A DNA stretch of 38,357 nucleotides from positions 1 to 38,357 of the forward strand of contig JAEKNX010000026.1 of NCBI GenBank assembly GCA_016839055.1, given 5' to 3'. Under the pieces are notes generated by a model. The model was not told the DNA's origin, made no database searches, and saw only the letters and a list, made by a program, of their open reading frames with translations. Source of the stretch: Spirochaetales bacterium (GTDB taxonomy: Bacteria > Spirochaetota > Spirochaetia > UBA9216). Made by a program: the position numbers and the translations under genes. Below are positions 8,513-16,249 of the stretch, one piece after another. The first letter of the stretch is position 1, and every line of letters begins with the position of its first letter.

Positions 8513-9245
8513 TTTTGGAGTCTATTGGCCACGGATTGGCTGCCTATATGAATAGCAACACGGATTGCATGTGAGGCTCTGCAGCGGTTCACGGATGAGA
8601 TATTTGGGACTATTGGCCACGGATATAGGCTGCCCAGATGAATAGCAACACGGATTGCATGCGAGGCTCTGCAGCGGTTCACGGATGAGATATTTGGGAC
8701 TATTGGCCACGGATTGGCTGCCCAGATGAATAGCAACACGGATTGCATGCGAGGCTCTGTAGCGGTTGACGGATAAGATCTTGAAGACTATTGGCCACGG
8801 ATTGGCTGCCCAGATGAATAGCAACACGGATTGCATGCGAGGCTCTGTAGCGGTTGACGGATAAGATCTTGAAGACTATTGGCCACGGATTGGCTGCCCA
8901 GATGAATAGCAACACGGATTGTATGCGAGACTCTGCAGCGGTTCACGGATAAGATCTTGAAGATTATTGGCCACGGATATAGGCTGCCCAGATGAATAGC
9001 AACACGGATTGCATGCGAGGCTCTGTAGCGGTTCACGGATAAGATCTTGAAGATTATTGGCCACGGATAAAGGCTGCCTAGATGAATAGCAACACGGATT
9101 GCATGCGAGACTCTGTAGCGGTTCACGGATAAGATATTGAAGATTATTGGCCACGGATTGGCTGCCCAGATATGTGGTCACACGGATTCAGGGTTAGCTT
9201 TTTCGCTTCAACCCTCTGTGCTCATCTGTGTTGTTCTGCATCTCA
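8513..9245. repeat. Tandem array 2: seven units plus terminal variant
   Basis: Starts with TTTTGGAGTCTATTGG, the same left edge as at 10052, 17717 and 21998. GGCCACGG recurs at 8527, 8615, 8705, 8793, 8881, 8969, 9059 and 9149 (steps of 88 or 90). The last unit has the ATATGTGGTCACACGG ending found at the ends of arrays 1 and 3. A degraded right half (TCATCTGTGTTGTTCTGCAT, ATTCGTGGTTT) follows to about 9255. Minus-strand open frames here are by-products. The gap 8381-8512 before it shows nothing else. Confidence 0.93.
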
Positions 9246-9249
9246 GAGA

Positions 9250-9651
9250 TTATTCGTGGTTTGTATTGATTATTTCGACAACCTGCTTATATATCGCTTT
9301 GGTCTCTTCGTAGAATTGCCTTGCTTTATCTGATGAAAGGTCTCCGTCAGGAAGTAATCCCAAATCGGCAGGATATCGCGAATCTATATAAGTTTCATTG
9401 ATTTCTTGAAGTTGTTCAATATTTATATCCAGCGGAAAGTAATTCCGAACGGTTCCATACAGTTTCAAGAGATTATGTATCTTTGACACGTTGCCGGTTT
9501 TTAATAAAATTAAAGCTTTAAAAGATTTTTCAATACATTGGTGAGAATGGAACGCTGTGATATTCGTGAGATATTGCTCATCAATTATTTTCTCTATTGT
9601 TTTTATATCTTTATCTGCATGAATTAGCCATTCTTCAGCCAGCTTTTTCAT
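9250..9651 (-). CDS. HEPN-domain protein (toxin partner)
   Basis: A 133-residue all-helical HEPN protein: LIHADKDIKTIEKI at the N-terminus, FHSHQCIEKSFKALIL in helix 2, and YIDSRYPADLG near the third helix. HEPN proteins in this pairing are usually RNase toxins, neutralised by the cognate MNT nucleotidyltransferase. The canonical R-x4-6-H dyad is not obvious here, as in many PF05168-type members, so RNase activity cannot be claimed from sequence. The gene overlaps the upstream MNT gene by 17 bp, which indicates a coupled two-gene module. Its 3' end abuts the remnant of repeat array 2. Confidence 0.85.
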   Translation of the reverse strand: MKKLAEEWLIHADKDIKTIEKIIDEQYLTNITAFHSHQCIEKSFKALILLKTGNVSKIHNLLKLYGTVRNYFPLDINIEQLQEINETYIDSRYPADLGLLPDGDLSSDKARQFYEETKAIYKQVVEIINTNHE

Positions 9652-9979
9652 ATATTATTTCACCTTTATCTCGGATTTCATTGTAAAATGGGCTTCTAAT
9701 TAATTCCATTTTTAAAAACTCTGCTTTCGTGAATACTAATATATCAATTGGTATTTCAAAGCTGATCTCTCTAATGGCATTTCTTACAAACATCTTATTC
9801 CGCAGTTTTTCATCGACATTCCGGGGTAAATCATTTCTATTTAAAATAACGACTAAATCGATATCACTATCAATATCTTCATTTCCTGCTGCTAAAGAAC
9901 CAAATAATATTATTTGAAGCGGATCTATCTGTTGCAGAGATTTTATCAGTTCTGGAAGATAACTTCTGAGATTTTCCAT
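9635..9979 (-). CDS. MNT-type nucleotidyltransferase (antitoxin partner)
   Basis: A 114-residue minimal nucleotidyltransferase. ILFGSLAAGNEDIDSDIDLV gives the GS-x10-DxD signature of the pol-beta superfamily, and the later FEIPIDILVF strand supplies the third carboxylate. MNT antitoxins can AMPylate the HEPN partner. I use the ATG at 9979 (MENLRSYLPE); an upstream ATG at 9997 would add six residues. Neither has a ribosome-binding site, but TATACT lies 6 nt before the 9979 ATG, so the message could be leaderless. The antitoxin-first order and overlap with the HEPN gene fit a HEPN/MNT module. Confidence 0.85.
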   Translation of the reverse strand: MENLRSYLPELIKSLQQIDPLQIILFGSLAAGNEDIDSDIDLVVILNRNDLPRNVDEKLRNKMFVRNAIREISFEIPIDILVFTKAEFLKMELIRSPFYNEIRDKGEIIYEKAG

Positions 9980-10051
9980 AATAAAAGTATACAACATGAT
10001 TATGAATTAAGAAATATACTTTTTAGACCCTGAGGCGGGGCACAGCTAAGA

Positions 10052-10281
10052 TTTTGGAGTCTATTGGCCACGGATTGGCTGCCTAGATGAATAGCAACAC
10101 GGATTGCATGCGAGGCTCTGCAGCGGTTCACGGATAAGATCTTGAAGATTATTGGCCACGGATATAGGCTGCCCAGATGAATAGCAACACGGATTGCATG
10201 CGAGGCTCTGCAGCGGTTCACGGATAAGATATTGAAGATTATTGGCCACGGATTGGCTGCCCAGATATGTGGTCACACGGA
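10052..10281. repeat. Tandem array 3: two units plus terminal variant
   Basis: Same left edge (TTTTGGAGTCTATTGG). GGCCACGG occurs at 10066, 10154 and 10244, and the array ends in the ATATGTGGTCACACGG variant. No right half follows. A promoter for the next TA operon begins six bases later. The piece 9998-10051 shows no feature. Confidence 0.92.
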
Positions 10282-10286
10282 ATGTG

Positions 10287-10315
10287 TTGACTGTATAGTC
10301 TTTCTATTGTATCTT
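10287..10315 (+). promoter_or_regulatory. Promoter of the phd-parE unit
   Basis: TTGACT (10287-10292), 17 bp, TATCTT (10310-10315). It starts right at the end of repeat array 3, and GAGGGG precedes the ATG at 10336. Confidence 0.6.
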
Positions 10316-10335
10316 TAAAGTACTGAGGGGTTGTT

Positions 10336-10623
10336 ATGTCGATTAATTTAAAGGATGATATTAAGCCGATTTCTTATATAAAAACAAATGCGGCTGATAT
10401 GATGAAATATGTAAACGATAATAAAAATTCCATTATTATTACACAACATGGTGAGGCCAAGGCTGTTTTAGTTGATATAGAATCCTATCAAACAATGCAG
10501 GATGCTTTTAACCTGTTAAAACTGGTTCAGATATCAGAAAAGGATATCAGAGAAGGCCGTTATAAAGAGTCTGAGCAGGTTTTTAGTGATATTAAAAAAC
10601 AATTCAATCTCGATGAAGAATAA
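10336..10623 (+). CDS. Phd/YefM-family antitoxin
   Basis: 95 residues. The N-terminal Phd fold is seen in ISYIKTNAADMMKYVNDNK, IIITQHGEAKAVLVDIESYQ and the helix that follows. The acidic C-terminal part (SEQVFSDIKKQFNLDEE) should wrap the toxin. It would bind DNA as a dimer and repress the operon alone and more tightly with toxin. The toxin ATG begins on the next base after the TAA, so the pair is coupled. The family assignment is firm; the exact subfamily is not. Confidence 0.88.
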   Translation: MSINLKDDIKPISYIKTNAADMMKYVNDNKNSIIITQHGEAKAVLVDIESYQTMQDAFNLLKLVQISEKDIREGRYKESEQVFSDIKKQFNLDEE

Positions 10624-10956
10624 ATGAATAAAAAATATAAGATTATATTTTCAAAATTTGCGGAAGATGATTTAACAGAAATCATAGGGTATTATCAAAG
10701 TAATAATAATGAGTTTTACAGAAAATTATTTTTCTCAATTGAAGAAAAAATAAATCAACTGAAAGACTTTCCTAAACATGGGAGAATTGTTCCTGAGTTA
10801 GAAAAACAGAATATAGTTGATTATCGAGAGCTTATTGAGGGTAATTATCGAATCATCTATGTAATTCATGATAGATCAATAATAATTCACACAATAATTG
10901 ACTCAAGAAGAAATCTCGAAGAGCTTATAATAAAGAAATTAATGAGATCATTATAA
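10624..10956 (+). CDS. RelE/ParE-superfamily toxin
   Basis: 110 residues. IIFSKFAEDDLTEIIGYYQS is the first strand and helical hairpin, followed by INQLKDFPKHGRIVPEL and YRELIEGNYRIIYVIHDRSI, then IIHTIIDSRRNLEEL. The spacing and the R-x-L...YRIIY pattern are typical of ParE-like members, which poison gyrase, but sequence alone cannot exclude an mRNA-cleaving RelE type. It starts directly after the antitoxin stop. Confidence 0.87.
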   Translation: MNKKYKIIFSKFAEDDLTEIIGYYQSNNNEFYRKLFFSIEEKINQLKDFPKHGRIVPELEKQNIVDYRELIEGNYRIIYVIHDRSIIIHTIIDSRRNLEELIIKKLMRSL

Positions 10957-11039
10957 AGAGAAGGAAAATCCCTTACTTGTTCAATTATAGTCACGCCCTG
11001 TTTTTTTCAAATATACTTCCGGCGGAGCCTCCAGTATAA

Positions 11040-11565
11040 AGAGAAATAGAAGTCTTTGAATTTAGGATAGGCCTCTTCTTATATCTAATCCGTGACTATC
11101 CGTGTTGCCATGCATCTCTGCCCCGTATATCTGTGGTTATAAGATCTTGATATTTTCAGCCACGGATTGTCAGTCTCAACAGGGGAGCGGATCACGGATA
11201 AGATATTGAAGATTATTGGCCACGGATATAGGCTGCCTAGATGAATAGCAACACGGATTGCATGCGAGACTCTGCAGCGGTTCACGGATTGCATGCGAGG
11301 CTCTGAAGCGGTTCACGGATAAGATCTTGAAGATTATTGGCCACGGATTGGCTGCCTAGATATGTGGTCACACGGATTGCATGCGAGGCTCTGCAGCGGT
11401 TCACGGATAAGATATTGAGGACAGGCTAGGCCTCTTCTTCTCAAACTTACCTTCGGCGGTGACTGCGGTGCTACTAGCTTTCCGTAAGACTCTAGGGTGG
11501 AACGCAGTCCGTGATCATATGTGTTACCATGCATCTCTGTTTGATATAACCGTGGCAAAAACTCT
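11040..11565. repeat. Array 4 and composite dispersed element
   Basis: A right-half remnant (AATCCGTGACTATCCGTG, 11088 on) is followed by a diverged left half at 11160, units with GGCCACGG at 11218 and 11338, an internal short duplication around GCATGCGAGGCTCTG (11257-11315), then a centre (ACCTTCGGCGGTGACTGC, CTAGCTTTCCGTAAGACTC, GGAACGCAGTCCGTGATC) and a right half ending in ATAACCGTGGC. A further centre-like piece (GCAGCACCGGAGGCGGAGCC) lies at 11609-11628. The rest of 10957-11657 has no gene that I can support. Confidence 0.8.
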
Positions 11566-11657
11566 TTTTTTTCTTACTCCATTCTTAAGATTATTGGCCG
11601 CTATAAGGCAGCACCGGAGGCGGAGCCGCAGGTTCAGATTCCATAGATGTAAATGAT

Positions 11658-11685
11658 TTGAGTTTGGCAGATAGTAATATATACT
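11658..11685 (+). promoter_or_regulatory. Promoter of the GNAT gene, probably leaderless
   Basis: TTGAGT (11658-11663), 16 bp, TATACT (11680-11685). The ATG at 11692 is about where transcription would begin, and no Shine-Dalgarno sequence precedes it. Confidence 0.5.
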
Positions 11686-11691
11686 GTTCTA

Positions 11692-12546
11692 ATGAAGATT
11701 AAGAATTTGACAGATGTTACTGATGAGCAGCTTCATAAGGCCTTCATCAGCGCCTTCTCTGATTATGAGATTAAGATTGATATGCCGTTTGAGAAGTTCA
11801 GGTCTATTACCTACGCGAAGGATTATAATCCGGAACTCTCACTTGGTAGTTTTGACGAGAATGAGTTAACCGGCTTCATCCTCTCTGGTTTTCGCGTATT
11901 AGACGGCCGCCCGGCGGTTTATGATATAGCCACCGGAGTGACTGCCGGAAATCAGGGAAGGGGTATTGGTTCTCTTCTTATAGAAAACCTCCTTGAGTCG
12001 CTCAAATGTCGCGATATTTCGAGCTTCTATCTTGAGGTTCTTGAGAATAATGAGCAGGCTAGGCATCTGTATGAGAAGTACGGTTTCAAGGTGCATAGGC
12101 GCCTGGCCTGTTATGAGATTAAGCGCAGAGAAATTGCTAATGGGGCAGGGCTAAACTGCAAGTTTGAAACCGGTTCGGACTCGGCGGCTCTTCGAAAGGC
12201 AAACCCGTTTTTTTACCACTCATATAATCCAACCTGGCAGAATATGGTAGAGACCTGGGGTAATTCGAAACAGGAGCATGAAGTAGTCACGCTTAAAGAC
12301 GATGGAAAGCTTGTTTCCTACGGCATTATCCAAAAAATGAACGGGAGTGTGTTGCAGTTTGGCGTACATCCTGATTATCGCGGAGACGGGGCGGCTGAAG
12401 TGCTGCTGAATCGGCTGATTGAACACTCTGAGGCTGAGACTATAAGGTTCATAAATGTTGAGGAAGGCGTTTGGCTTTGCGGGTTTCTGGAGGCGTCGGG
12501 TTTTAAAATCAGTGTAAATCAGTTCGAGATGATATACGAGTTTTAA
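11692..12546 (+). CDS. Tandem-GNAT N-acetyltransferase
   Basis: 284 residues with two GNAT folds. In the first (about 1-145), ATGVTAGNQGRGIGSLLIEN carries the Q/R-x-x-G-x-G acetyl-CoA pyrophosphate loop (Q88-G93) and the LYEKYGFKVHRRL end is typical. The second (about 155-284) has FGVHPDYRGDGAAEVLLNRL with a changed loop (RGDGAA) and GFLEASGFKISVNQFEMIYEF. One domain is probably catalytic and the other structural. The acceptor could be an antibiotic, amine or peptide and is not predictable. It stands alone between repeat elements, and the start looks leaderless. Confidence 0.85.
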   Translation: MKIKNLTDVTDEQLHKAFISAFSDYEIKIDMPFEKFRSITYAKDYNPELSLGSFDENELTGFILSGFRVLDGRPAVYDIATGVTAGNQGRGIGSLLIENLLESLKCRDISSFYLEVLENNEQARHLYEKYGFKVHRRLACYEIKRREIANGAGLNCKFETGSDSAALRKANPFFYHSYNPTWQNMVETWGNSKQEHEVVTLKDDGKLVSYGIIQKMNGSVLQFGVHPDYRGDGAAEVLLNRLIEHSEAETIRFINVEEGVWLCGFLEASGFKISVNQFEMIYEF

Positions 12547-12599
12547 GAAAGATAATAAATAAGTTCATTCAGCTGTAATACTGCTCTAAAGCCGACGGT

Positions 12600-12810
12600 A
12601 AGATATAGAAGACTATTGGCCACGGACATAGGCTGCCCAGATACGTGGTCACACGGACTGTGGGGCCAAGCTCTGTAGCGGTTCTCGGATGAATAAAAAA
12701 AAAGATATTGAAGACAGGCCTAGCCTTTTCTTCTCAAATATACCTTCGGTGCTGCTAGCTTAAGTAAGACTACATAGCGTAACGCAGTTCGTGGTTCTAA
12801 GATTCTTGAT
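12600..12810. repeat. Dispersed palindromic element
   Basis: Left half with GGCCACGGACATAGGCTGCC and ACGTGGTCACACGG, a diverged third motif (GGTTCTCGGAT), then GATATTGAAGACAGGC, a centre with ACCTTCGGTGCTGCTAGC and GTAAGACTACATAGCGTAAC, and a reduced right half (GCAGTTCGTGGTT). The remainder to 13068 is AT-rich, with AAGGAGG at about 13050 that serves the next gene. Confidence 0.8.
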
Positions 12811-13068
12811 AATTGGCTATTATCTCTTCAAATGGTGTTGCCAACGGGGTGAGATTAGTAGTGCATTCAGGCGGTGTGGATTCGGTTTATGGTTGGAATC
12901 AGCTGTAATATTATTGTATATGACAAATATAATTGACAATAGACAAAAATAGGAGAGTAAGGTTAAACAAGGTAGAGGTATACGGATTTGAAGATATAAG
13001 AAAAATTTTGAAGAAATCATGAACATTATTAGAAAGAGATAATAATTCAAGGAGGTCACAATCGGAAA

Positions 13069-13371
13069 ATGGACTTCACCTCTATTAGATGTTATAATTA
13101 CTGTATGCCTACGTTGTCAATGTTTTTTGGTATAGTTATTAGAATGTATCTCGGCAAAAAGGAACACAACCCACCACATTTCCATGCTTATTATCAAGAC
13201 TATAGAGGGGTTTTCGATATAAACTCTTGTACAATTACCGATGGAGATTTGCCACGTCGACAAATAAAGTTAATTGAAGCCTGGGCTGAATTACATAAAG
13301 ACGAATTATTGGCAGATTGGCAACTGGCCCAGAATGGTGAAACACCGTTTAAAATAGAGCCATTGCGTTAG
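13069..13371 (+). CDS. DUF4160 protein (TA-like pair, first gene)
   Basis: 100 residues. From M13 on (MPTLSMFFGIVIRMYLGKKE, then HNPPHFHAYYQDYRGVFDIN) it is a standard DUF4160 protein. The HNPPHFHA motif and the C-terminal EAWAELHKDELLADWQLAQN are characteristic. The start at 13069 is set by AAGGAGG 12-13 nt upstream; an ATG at 13105 would give the usual length but has no ribosome site. DUF4160 genes are commonly paired with DUF2442 genes and are suspected toxin-antitoxin modules; the activity is not established. Confidence 0.82.
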   Translation: MDFTSIRCYNYCMPTLSMFFGIVIRMYLGKKEHNPPHFHAYYQDYRGVFDINSCTITDGDLPRRQIKLIEAWAELHKDELLADWQLAQNGETPFKIEPLR

Positions 13372-13379
13372 GGGGATAT

Positions 13380-13670
13380 ATGTATCATGGTGTGAAAGAT
13401 GTAAAACCTCTATCAGGGTTTAAGTTATTTCTTATTTTTGACAACAATGAAAAAAGAATCTTTGATGTTAATCCGTACTTTGGTACCGGCATCTTTTCAG
13501 AATTAGAAGATGTCTCTATTTTTAATTCGGTTTCTGTCAAATTTGACTCTATTGAATGGGTAAATGGTGCTGACCTGGATCCCGAGGTTCTTTACCGGGA
13601 CAGTCTCCTTGCAGATACAGAATCTTCATCTGTCGCTGAAAATCCCAGTTATTATAAAACGGAAGAATAG
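13380..13670 (+). CDS. DUF2442 protein (TA-like pair, second gene)
   Basis: 96 residues. VKPLSGFKLFLIFDNNEKRIFDVNPYF, GIFSELEDVSIFNSVSV and IEWVNGADLDPEVLYRDS are the DUF2442 core; the last 20 residues are extra and polar. It begins 8 bp after DUF4160 with its own GGGGGA. It presumably acts together with the DUF4160 protein. No catalytic motif is evident. The small basic fold could bind nucleic acid, as proposed for the family. Confidence 0.83.
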   Translation: MYHGVKDVKPLSGFKLFLIFDNNEKRIFDVNPYFGTGIFSELEDVSIFNSVSVKFDSIEWVNGADLDPEVLYRDSLLADTESSSVAENPSYYKTEE

Positions 13671-13737
13671 AAAATTACTCCTTGATATCGATAATCTTCT
13701 AAAGTTCTTAATGTAAAGCAGCGAAGGAAGAGAATCT

Positions 13738-13815
13738 TGAGCCACAGATTACGGGTCTCGCAGGATGGTTACACGGTTCTTGTGGCGCAGCAGGGTAGAG
13801 GTTCACTGATTATTA
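13738..13815. repeat. Dispersed element, short left-half remnant
   Basis: GAGCCACAGATTACGGG, GGATGGTTACACGG and GGTAGAGGTTCACTGATTA keep the three motif positions with point changes. There is no right half. Confidence 0.6.
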
Positions 13816-13863
13816 GGTAATATCAAGATTGTTTCATATTAAAGATAGGAGTATAATTAATGT

Positions 13864-14124
13864 ATGGAAAATATGTATTCTGTTCATTTGAAAATATCAA
13901 AAGTTGAAAACGATCAATATCTTGCAGAATCTGACGATGTTCCTGGCTTGGTCGCACAAGGAAGAACAATATCCGAAGCTATAGAAATCGCACAAGATGT
14001 TGCTCGTAAAATAATAGATTCATATATCGAGCATGGCGAAGATGCAGTACACGGATTTACAGACTCGATAGATACAAATCAATCAATTTATTATCAAGCA
14101 AAACTCCTCTGTGTCCGGGAATAA
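13864..14124 (+). CDS. HicB-family antitoxin, orphan
   Basis: 86 residues. The HicB-like fold shows in YSVHLKISKVENDQYLAESD, DVPGLVAQGRTISEAIEIAQ and DVARKIIDSYIEHGED. The C-terminal tail (after about residue 65) does not look like HicB and is read through DNA that also encodes the end of the opposing lipoprotein gene. No HicA toxin lies on either side. It may be a leftover antitoxin truncated by a deletion that brought the lipoprotein gene up against it. AGGAG lies 13 nt upstream of the ATG at 13864, and an in-frame ATG at 13873 is also possible. Confidence 0.75.
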   Translation: MENMYSVHLKISKVENDQYLAESDDVPGLVAQGRTISEAIEIAQDVARKIIDSYIEHGEDAVHGFTDSIDTNQSIYYQAKLLCVRE

Positions 14125-15283
14125 TCAATTTGTAGGATTTAGATTTGAATCTTTTCAGGGTTTCCTTCATATCATTTGCATCTGTCAGTAATATAGAAAC
14201 ATCTTTTACATTGGCAACCAGGATATCTCCGGAAATCAGAATTTCATTATTCATTTCAATCGATATATGTTCCCCCTTGGGAGTATGCCCGTCACTATAG
14301 GTTATCCGGAATAGGTGTTCACCCATTTTAACCTCTTCGCCTTCACGGGAGTTCTGCCACCTGTGGACCTGCACTCCGGGAGTCTCGAAAATTTCCAGAT
14401 TTCCTATATGATCGTAGTGGTCGTGAGTGAGAAAAATATGCCCTATTCTAAGGTTCCTGTCTGTAATGAAGTCTTTCATTTTGACAGCCATGGAATTAGC
14501 TGTTCCTGTATCGAATATTGCCGCATCGGAACCCGATGTAATAATGGTCGCATTGAACTCTCTTGCAGGCAAATCTGTACTGGTAAAAACAAAAATATTG
14601 TCATTCACCTGTAAAAAGTCAGTATTGTCTGTATTTACATGGTATTTAACAGTCCCAATTCTTTCATCAAAATAGTGTTCTATTTGATCTTCCTGGAGAA
14701 TTTTCCCCGAACCGGGGATTATCAGTTTAAATTGATGGTTCTTTAGATTAATCAGAGACTCTGTTTCAGGAACCTGTGAGGAAAACCTGAAAGCTTTATC
14801 GGCTTCAATCATTCCGCCGGAAATTAAAATTCGCTCGTCAATGGAATAACCCAATCCGGCCTTGTATCCATAATCATATACAGGCAGGACACCAAGTTTT
14901 AATTTGCCGATAAGCAGTTCGTTTTTATTCTCCAGACTGCTGATACTATGGTATTTAACGTTGTCATTCTTGTATAGGTTCAAATTATCACTGAAAGCCT
15001 GATCAAAACTGGTAACAAGCAAATCTGTGATTTTCAGTTTATTTTCAGTAGTATAACTTTTTATTGCATCAAATATTTCACTTCCTGATCCGGGATTGAT
15101 CAAGACGGTTTTATCTTCGCTTTTAATTAAAACCGGGTTAACTTCCGCAGAAATGTATACATGAATATTTTTGTCTATCACAAGCCAGTTGCTATTAGAA
15201 GATATCTCAATTGAATCGGATTTGTTTGCAGTACAGCCGAGTATTACAGATAGTATTGATAAATATATGTATAGTTTTTTCAT
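14057..15283 (-). CDS. Lipoprotein with duplicated metallo-beta-lactamase fold
   Basis: 408 residues. A signal peptide ends in a VILGC lipobox (C17), so the protein should be lipid-anchored outside the inner membrane. The C-terminal half (about 225-408) is a complete MBL-fold hydrolase: THDHYDH (H287, H289, D291, H292), DGHTPKG (H333), ISGD (D353) and PGHRG (H391). The N-terminal half (about 32-205) has the same order of strands, but each ligand site is altered: VTSFDQAF at 90-97, ILISGGMI instead of ILISGDIL, and LIIPGSGK instead of LIIPGHRG. It therefore looks like an inactive twin. The substrate is unknown. The 3' end overlaps the hicB-like gene by 68 bp on the opposite strand. Confidence 0.85.
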   Translation of the reverse strand: MKKLYIYLSILSVILGCTANKSDSIEISSNSNWLVIDKNIHVYISAEVNPVLIKSEDKTVLINPGSGSEIFDAIKSYTTENKLKITDLLVTSFDQAFSDNLNLYKNDNVKYHSISSLENKNELLIGKLKLGVLPVYDYGYKAGLGYSIDERILISGGMIEADKAFRFSSQVPETESLINLKNHQFKLIIPGSGKILQEDQIEHYFDERIGTVKYHVNTDNTDFLQVNDNIFVFTSTDLPAREFNATIITSGSDAAIFDTGTANSMAVKMKDFITDRNLRIGHIFLTHDHYDHIGNLEIFETPGVQVHRWQNSREGEEVKMGEHLFRITYSDGHTPKGEHISIEMNNEILISGDILVANVKDVSILLTDANDMKETLKRFKSKSYKLIIPGHRGVLLDNKLIDLYLSSL

Positions 15284-15344
15284 ATATATATTTTAAATTA
15301 GAATAATATTTATAGCAAATCAATTATTTTTCGCGAAAATAATT

Positions 15345-15460
15345 TTAGAGTCTACAACATTCCACTATAGTGCAGTACCGGAGGTGGTAGCGGTAGGATG
15401 AGATTTTGAGGACTATTGGCCACGGACTTCAGGCTGAACAGGGTAGAGGTTCACGGATTG
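15345..15460. repeat. Dispersed element, diverged copy
   Basis: A centre piece (CAGTACCGGAGGTGG) is followed by TTTGAGGACTATTGGCCACGG, and GGTAGAGGTTCACGGATTG closes the left half. The middle motif is lost. The rest of 15461-15690 has only short open frames with no family match that I can recognise. Confidence 0.6.
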
Positions 15461-15698
15461 TAGGCATGGATGATAAAGAACTAACAGTCAAATACTTGGA
15501 ATTATAGCTCCCTGAAGGATTAGGTAAAAAGAGCTGCAAATGGTTCAGGATCGAGATGGATAAAGTTTTCTAAAAGAGCATAATTACACTAATGAAATAT
15601 ATAAATGTCGCCGTTGCTAAGGTTCGAAAAAAAGAAAACTGATACCATTATGTGAAAATTATTCTGGACTTTTATCAGCTCGAGGGATACACTATTAA

Positions 15699-15720
15699 CG
15701 TACGGTAAAACGTACGGAGG
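15699..15720 (+). promoter_or_regulatory. yefM-yoeB operator: Twin CGTACG operator of the yefM-yoeB unit
   Basis: AACGTACGG occurs twice (CGTACG at 15699-15704 and 15711-15716), 12 bp apart. The E. coli yefM-yoeB operator has TGTACA cores at a similar spacing. The second box runs into the GGAGG (15716-15720) of the antitoxin, so binding would also mask the ribosome site. Confidence 0.7.
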
Positions 15721-15724
15721 TGTT

Positions 15725-15967
15725 ATGAGTAGTATAAACATTACAAACGCAAGAAAAGATCTCTATAAAATCGTTCAAAGGGTTAATTTAACGCATGAAC
15801 CTGTTGAAATAACAGGAAAAGATTCCAATGCTATCCTTGTTGGTGAGGATGATTGGCGTAGCATACAAGAAACCCTATATTTAACTTCAATTCAAGGGAT
15901 GCGGGAATCCATTATCGAAGGTATGAATACGCCAGTTGATGAAATGTCAGATGAGTTAGAGTGGTAA
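15725..15967 (+). CDS. yefM: YefM-family antitoxin
   Basis: 80 residues. SINITNARKDLYKIVQRVNL, EPVEITGKDSNAILVGEDDW and RSIQETLYLTSIQGMRESI are the Phd/YefM N-domain; the acidic tail (MNTPVDEMSDELEW) is the toxin-binding part and closely resembles YefM/Axe ends. It should repress its own promoter at the CGTACG boxes. GGAGG precedes the ATG. Its TAA shares one base with the toxin ATG. Confidence 0.92.
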   Translation: MSSINITNARKDLYKIVQRVNLTHEPVEITGKDSNAILVGEDDWRSIQETLYLTSIQGMRESIIEGMNTPVDEMSDELEW

Positions 15968-16227
15968 TGTATAAGCTGTTTTTTACAAAACAAGCACAAA
16001 AAGATGCGAAAAAATTGTCATCATCTAATTTGAAAAAGCGAGCTGAGGAACTTCTAGAGATAATAAAAGCGGATCCTTTTTGTGAATATCCTCCATATGA
16101 AAAACTCATTGGTGATTTGACAGGAACATTTTCAAGACGGATAAATATTCAACATAGGATTGTTTATCAAGTTATCGAGGAAGATGAAACTGTGAAAATA
16201 TTAAGAATGTGGACCCATTATGAGTAA
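15967..16227 (+). CDS. yoeB: YoeB/Txe-family mRNA interferase toxin
   Basis: 86 residues from the ATG at 15967; a GTG at 15961 would add two residues. YoeB features are complete: KLFFTKQAQKDAKKLSSSNL, PFCEYPPYEKLIGDLTGTFS, RRINIQHRIVYQV and the WTHYE end. The catalytic equivalents of E. coli E46, R65, H83 and Y84 are present as E45, R64, H84 and Y85, so it looks active. It cleaves mRNA in the ribosomal A site when freed from YefM. Confidence 0.93.
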   Translation: MYKLFFTKQAQKDAKKLSSSNLKKRAEELLEIIKADPFCEYPPYEKLIGDLTGTFSRRINIQHRIVYQVIEEDETVKILRMWTHYE

Positions 16228-16249
16228 TTATATATCACGCTGCGGCCAA

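Noticed and set aside
8503-9181. Five overlapping repetitive open frames in array 2
   Set aside because: Same cause as in array 1. The 88-bp units shift the frame, so no single frame is favoured.
8513-9245. CRISPR array
   Set aside because: The unit is 88-90 bp and repeats almost wholly, with no unique spacers and no cas genes.
12820-13059. Hydrophobic minus-strand frame
   Set aside because: AT-rich intergenic DNA, no start signal; the apparent membrane character follows from base composition.
15470-15660. Possible decayed HicA or other small gene
   Set aside because: Short fragments could not be joined to a known family with any confidence.
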